Shown here: positions 60,916 to 64,000 of the stretch, piece after piece
How positions within the stretch are numbered: the first letter of the stretch is position 1
Layout of the letters: each line of letters begins with the position of its first letter
DNA from: an uncultured Collinsella sp.
GTDB lineage: Bacteria; Actinomycetota; Coriobacteriia; Coriobacteriales; Coriobacteriaceae
Reading direction: 5' to 3'
DNA length: 64,000 nt
Assembly: GCA_900540855.1 (NCBI GenBank)
Contig: UQHK01000004.1
Coordinates: forward strand, 78,429 to 142,428
Program-made: the position numbers and the translations under genes
Notes under the pieces: generated by a model
The model's database searches: none
Told to the model about the DNA's origin: nothing
What the model saw: only the letters and a program-made list of their open reading frames with translations

Positions 60916-61716
60916 CTACGGACGCTGGCCCATGCCGCCCTCGAGGGTGACGGTCTCGCCGTTCATGTACTTAAAGTCGGGGCCGCAGAGCTGAACGACC
61001 ACGCGGCCGATCTCCTTCTCGACGTCGCCGTAGTGGCCCGCCGGCGGCATGTGGACGTTGGCCTTGAACGCCTCGGGATAGGCATCCTGGAAGTTCTCGA
61101 GCGCAGCAGTCCAGGCAAGCGGGCAAACGATGTTGACGTTGATGCCGTCCTTGCCCCACTCGTTGGCGGCGACGCGAGTCAGGCCGCGGATGCCCTCCTT
61201 GGCAGCGGCATAGCTGCACTGGCCGTAGTTGCCAAACAGGCCGGCGCCCGAAGCAAAGTTGACCACGGAGCCCTTGGTCTCCTTCAGGTGCGGATAGGCC
61301 TTCTGCATGTACAGGTAGGTGGCATACAGGCCAGAGTAAATGGCCAGGTCAAACTGGTCCATGGTGTGATCGGCAATGGTCACGCCCGAGGCGCTGGCCT
61401 GAGCGTTGTTGACGACGGCGTCGATGCGACCGAACTCCTCAATCGCTTTGTCGATGACGTTCTGGACGACGGCTTCGTTGTCCTGACCAGCCGAGACATC
61501 GGCCTGAACAGGCAGAACCTTAACGCCGTACCCCGCCTCGAGAGACTCCTTGGCAGCCTCGAGCTTGGCGACGTTGCGGCCGGTAATGACGAGGTTTGCG
61601 CCCTCCTTGGCAAAAGCGATATCGATGCCGTAGCCGATGGAGCCAGCGGAGCCGTCCTTAAGCGTAGCCTTGCCGCCGCCGGTGATAATCACGGTCTTGC
61701 CAGTGAAAAGTCCCAT
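60916..61716 (-). CDS. Short-chain dehydrogenase, probable 12-alpha-hydroxysteroid dehydrogenase
   Basis: 266 residues of the SDR family: cofactor loop ITGGGKATLKDGSAGSIGYG, NNAQ motif, catalytic Ser in NFASGAG and YAAAK. Several blocks match, from memory, the clostridial NADP-dependent 12-alpha-HSDH: NNAQASASG, IYSGLYAT, LKETKGSVVNFASGAGLFGN, GQCSYAAAKEGIRGL, EWGKD, VCPLA, FKYMNGETVTLEGGMGQRP. That enzyme oxidises the 12-OH of cholate. The ten-residue insertion in the cofactor loop is longer than in the clostridial form. AAAGGA precedes ATG 61716. If right, it gives this bacterium a bile-acid modification. Confidence 0.65.
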   Translation of the reverse strand: MGLFTGKTVIITGGGKATLKDGSAGSIGYGIDIAFAKEGANLVITGRNVAKLEAAKESLEAGYGVKVLPVQADVSAGQDNEAVVQNVIDKAIEEFGRIDAVVNNAQASASGVTIADHTMDQFDLAIYSGLYATYLYMQKAYPHLKETKGSVVNFASGAGLFGNYGQCSYAAAKEGIRGLTRVAANEWGKDGINVNIVCPLAWTAALENFQDAYPEAFKANVHMPPAGHYGDVEKEIGRVVVQLCGPDFKYMNGETVTLEGGMGQRP

Positions 61717-62011
61717 AAGAAAGTCCTTTCAAATCACGACGGGCACGCCCGCCGACTGCGCGCACCCAAATTCACGCGCCAAAAGCTGAAATGCAACTTT
61801 AACGTGTTCAAGTGAAAAATAAAGACCGCAGCAGGCGAACGGCACAACGTTATTCGGCGAAGGGGATGTCAAGCACGAACCGGATAAAGAGGCCGAATTT
61901 TTGTCATCCAAATGAGCTATCGAACACGTTTTGAAACTTTGCTGCGGCGCGTGGGATGTCGGCGCGAGACTTTATCATAGGGTGACAAACAACGATGAGG
62001 AGCGCATGCCT
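61717..62011. other. Divergent intergenic region
   Basis: 295 bp holding the promoters of the dehydrogenase gene (minus) and the coiled-coil gene (plus). A minus-strand TTGACA lies at 61867-61872. No gene is seen. Confidence 0.4.
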
Positions 62012-63775
62012 ATGACAGACGAGCTGGACCCCCAGACTCAGCAGCATATTGATCATTCCGCAGACGTCACTGCAGATGCCGACGCTGTGACCTGCGATGA
62101 TATTGACCTCGACGACCCCATCTTGGACGAAAGCGCTACGGCGGAAACCCCTGGCGCCGAAGATGCAGACGAGCAAAACGACGATGCGCCCGCTCAGGAC
62201 GACGACCCCGTACAGGATGCCGCTCCGCAAGCTGCGGGCCCCATCGAGGTTTCTTCGGAAGAAGAGCTCGACGCCGTCATGGACTCCATGATGGATGCCG
62301 TCAAAGCGATGAAAGACGCCGTGGCCGACGCTGACGTTGACGCCGAGGAAGAGGAGGCCGCCGAGGCGGCCTCGACCTTTGTACCCGGCGAGACTCCGGT
62401 TGCCGACCAGGGCAGCACCATGCCCTCGTTTCTGCAGCTCGAGCATCCCACGATTGGCGCCGATGCGGTCGACCCGCACGCAGCAGGCTTTTCTGTGATC
62501 GAGGGCGGTACCGGCAATATCGCCGTGCCGCAGGCTGCCGATGCGGACGCTGCCGACACCGCTCGCCCGACCGCCCCGCACTCCTCCGCCTCGAGCCGCG
62601 ATCTGGGGACCGCTGTCTCGAACACTGCGAACGCCGTGGGCACCTTTATCGCCCAGGGCGCCTCGGCCATGCGCGAGATGAACGCCGCGAAAAAGGCACT
62701 TGCCGATGCCCGCGCCCACCTGGCCGAACTTGAGCAGCGCATTGCCGATCAGGCCGAGGAACTCGAGACGCGCCAGGATATCGCAGGCCGCTACGACCAG
62801 ATCGTCGCCGACCAGCGTCAGGCGATCGCCACAGCGCAAAAGACCGCTGCGGCAGCCGAGATTGACCGTGATGCCCACGCCGCCAAAGCGACAGAGCTCA
62901 ATGGTCAGCTCGAACAAATGAAGACAGAGGATGACGCGACTGAGCTCCGCCTGAAGGCCGCGCTCGACGCCGTGGAGGCCCGCGAGGCGAGCTCTCGCGA
63001 GACCGGCAACCGCCTCGTTCGACGTCTTGAGGATTCCAAGCGCATCTGCGACAAGGTGAAGGCCGAGCGAGACGCCGGCATTGCGGCCGCACAACAAACC
63101 GTCGACGCCACGCGCGCCCAGCTCGAGACGCTGCGCCATGAGTATGCCGAGCTGCAACGCAATCCCTCGGCAAATCCCGCCAACTATACGGTGCGCACCA
63201 GTGAGCTCTCGATGCAGATTTCCGACACGGCAGATGCCCTGCGTAAAGCCGAAGAAGATGTCCCGCGCATCACCGCCGACCTTGAGCACTCGCTTGCCGC
63301 AGCCGAGCAGGCCGTCGAGCAGGCTCAAGCCCCTATCGCCGACGCAAAACGCGCGCACCAAGCCGTGACGACCGAAGCCGATGCCGCGCGCGACGAGCTG
63401 CAGACGGCGAAGACAGCCGCCGCGACTCGTCAGCGCGAACTGCGCGAGAAGATCACTGCCGAGGACAAGGCACGCCGCGACCAGGAGCAGAGCATCGCCA
63501 ACGCCCAAGCAGATGCCGCACATGCGCAGTCGATCATCGAACAGGCGACCGAGGTGCACGACCACCCAGAGATCACTGAGTCGCTTGCAGGATCCTTGGC
63601 CCGAGACAAAGCCGAACACGCCGAAACCGAGCGCGAAGTGGCCCAGCTCGAGGCTACCGAGGATGACGTACGAGAGCGCACCCGCGACTCACGCATCAAA
63701 TTCACCGGTGCCATCGTCTGCATCGTCGCCGTGATTCTAGCGATCATCCTGGTCTGGCTCTTCGCGAGCAAGTAA
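62012..63775 (+). CDS. Tail-anchored coiled-coil protein of unknown function
   Basis: 587 residues. Acidic, disordered N-terminus (Asp/Glu/Ala, about residues 1-200), then a long coiled coil (about 230-555; ARAHLAELEQRIADQAEELE and many Ala/Glu/Gln heptads), then one C-terminal membrane segment, FTGAIVCIVAVILAIILVWL, ending in FASK. It is probably a membrane-tethered cytoplasmic rod. ATG 62012 is nine bases after GAGGAG; ATG 62006 is too close. I do not recognise a named family. Confidence 0.7.
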   Translation: MTDELDPQTQQHIDHSADVTADADAVTCDDIDLDDPILDESATAETPGAEDADEQNDDAPAQDDDPVQDAAPQAAGPIEVSSEEELDAVMDSMMDAVKAMKDAVADADVDAEEEEAAEAASTFVPGETPVADQGSTMPSFLQLEHPTIGADAVDPHAAGFSVIEGGTGNIAVPQAADADAADTARPTAPHSSASSRDLGTAVSNTANAVGTFIAQGASAMREMNAAKKALADARAHLAELEQRIADQAEELETRQDIAGRYDQIVADQRQAIATAQKTAAAAEIDRDAHAAKATELNGQLEQMKTEDDATELRLKAALDAVEAREASSRETGNRLVRRLEDSKRICDKVKAERDAGIAAAQQTVDATRAQLETLRHEYAELQRNPSANPANYTVRTSELSMQISDTADALRKAEEDVPRITADLEHSLAAAEQAVEQAQAPIADAKRAHQAVTTEADAARDELQTAKTAAATRQRELREKITAEDKARRDQEQSIANAQADAAHAQSIIEQATEVHDHPEITESLAGSLARDKAEHAETEREVAQLEATEDDVRERTRDSRIKFTGAIVCIVAVILAIILVWLFASK

Positions 63776-64000
63776 ACCAGTTGCCAAAAAACGTTCAACG
63801 CAGTTGCGGTGAGATAGTTCCTGTTTAGTCCTCAATAAGGCCAATTCAAGAACTATCTCACCGCAACCTATTTAGATCGACGCAAGGCAACCTATCCCTC
63901 TTGCACCAATCTCTTGACATAAGGACTGTCCCCAAGTGCCGACACAGACGATATGAGCAGGACATAAAACATTGAGAGCCCCTGCTGCATGAAAGACCGC
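63776..64000. repeat. Palindrome, family F, copy 2, and window end
   Basis: GTTGCGGTGAGATAGTTC (63803-63820) and its exact complement (63850-63867). The last 130 bp hold no gene I can support; a GGACTGTCCCCAAGTGCCG stretch near 63922 resembles the GGGAC repeat families. Confidence 0.75.

Overview
The window looks like a chromosomal segment of a GC-rich, gut-type Coriobacteriia bacterium. It is most like Collinsella. I judge this from gene content and codon use, not from a database search. Supporting genes are an ATP-dependent PEP carboxykinase, two DegV/FakB proteins, paired M20 peptidases, a Sapep-like dipeptidase and a bile-acid-type short-chain dehydrogenase. Very many small palindromic intergenic repeats are also present. 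No tRNA, rRNA, CRISPR array or insertion-sequence transposase was seen.

Layout. 0.2-12.6 kb is mostly housekeeping: a WecA/TagO-type glycosyl-1-phosphate transferase, trpS, an MGMT-like protein, DegV, a MarR regulator, a B3/B4-domain protein, pckA, a polysaccharide flippase, a PPP-type phosphatase and a K+/H+ antiporter. 12.6-30.6 kb is a defence island. It starts with a DUF3800 gene preceded by a compact promoter-RNA-terminator unit. Convergent to it is a type 1 BREX operon on the minus strand, in the order brxA-brxB-brxC-pglX(N)-HEPN-pglX(C)-pglZ-brxL, followed by two unrecognised genes. 30.7-42.3 kb returns to metabolism: serC, serA, M20 peptidase, DUF1015, two histidine phosphatases, nitroreductase, DUF308, YaiI, a heavy-metal exporter and a DEDDh exonuclease. 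It is interrupted by one member of a two-member nuclease-like family. 42.4-44.3 kb holds the second member, bracketed by inverted-repeat elements. 44.4-47.8 kb is a metal-efflux locus: ArsR-type repressor, stand-alone HMA chaperone, P1B ATPase and a DtxR-type regulator. 48.0-64.0 kb holds a Cof phosphatase, an ABC-F ATPase, the pstSCAB operon, a dipeptidase, a HAD phosphatase, a second DegV, a LOG-family protein, tgt, a probable 12-alpha-hydroxysteroid dehydrogenase and a tail-anchored coiled-coil protein.

The most notable system is the BREX locus. The PglX methyltransferase is encoded in two pieces. The first ends at the motif that closes the target-recognition region, and the second carries the usual PglX C-terminal region. 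Between them sits a HEPN-domain protein with an R-x4/5-H ribonuclease-type motif, translationally close-coupled to the first piece. Base composition drops sharply at the start of the recognition region and stays low through the HEPN gene, suggesting that recognition domain and HEPN gene arrived as one cassette. brxA also carries a G9 tract in codons 9-12, a candidate phase-variation switch.

Second in interest is the DUF3800 locus, where a strong promoter, a short structured RNA and a terminator precede the gene, and a related RNA/terminator unit follows it. Third is the dense set of dispersed palindromes, several built around GGGAC cores, which recur at gene borders throughout the window.
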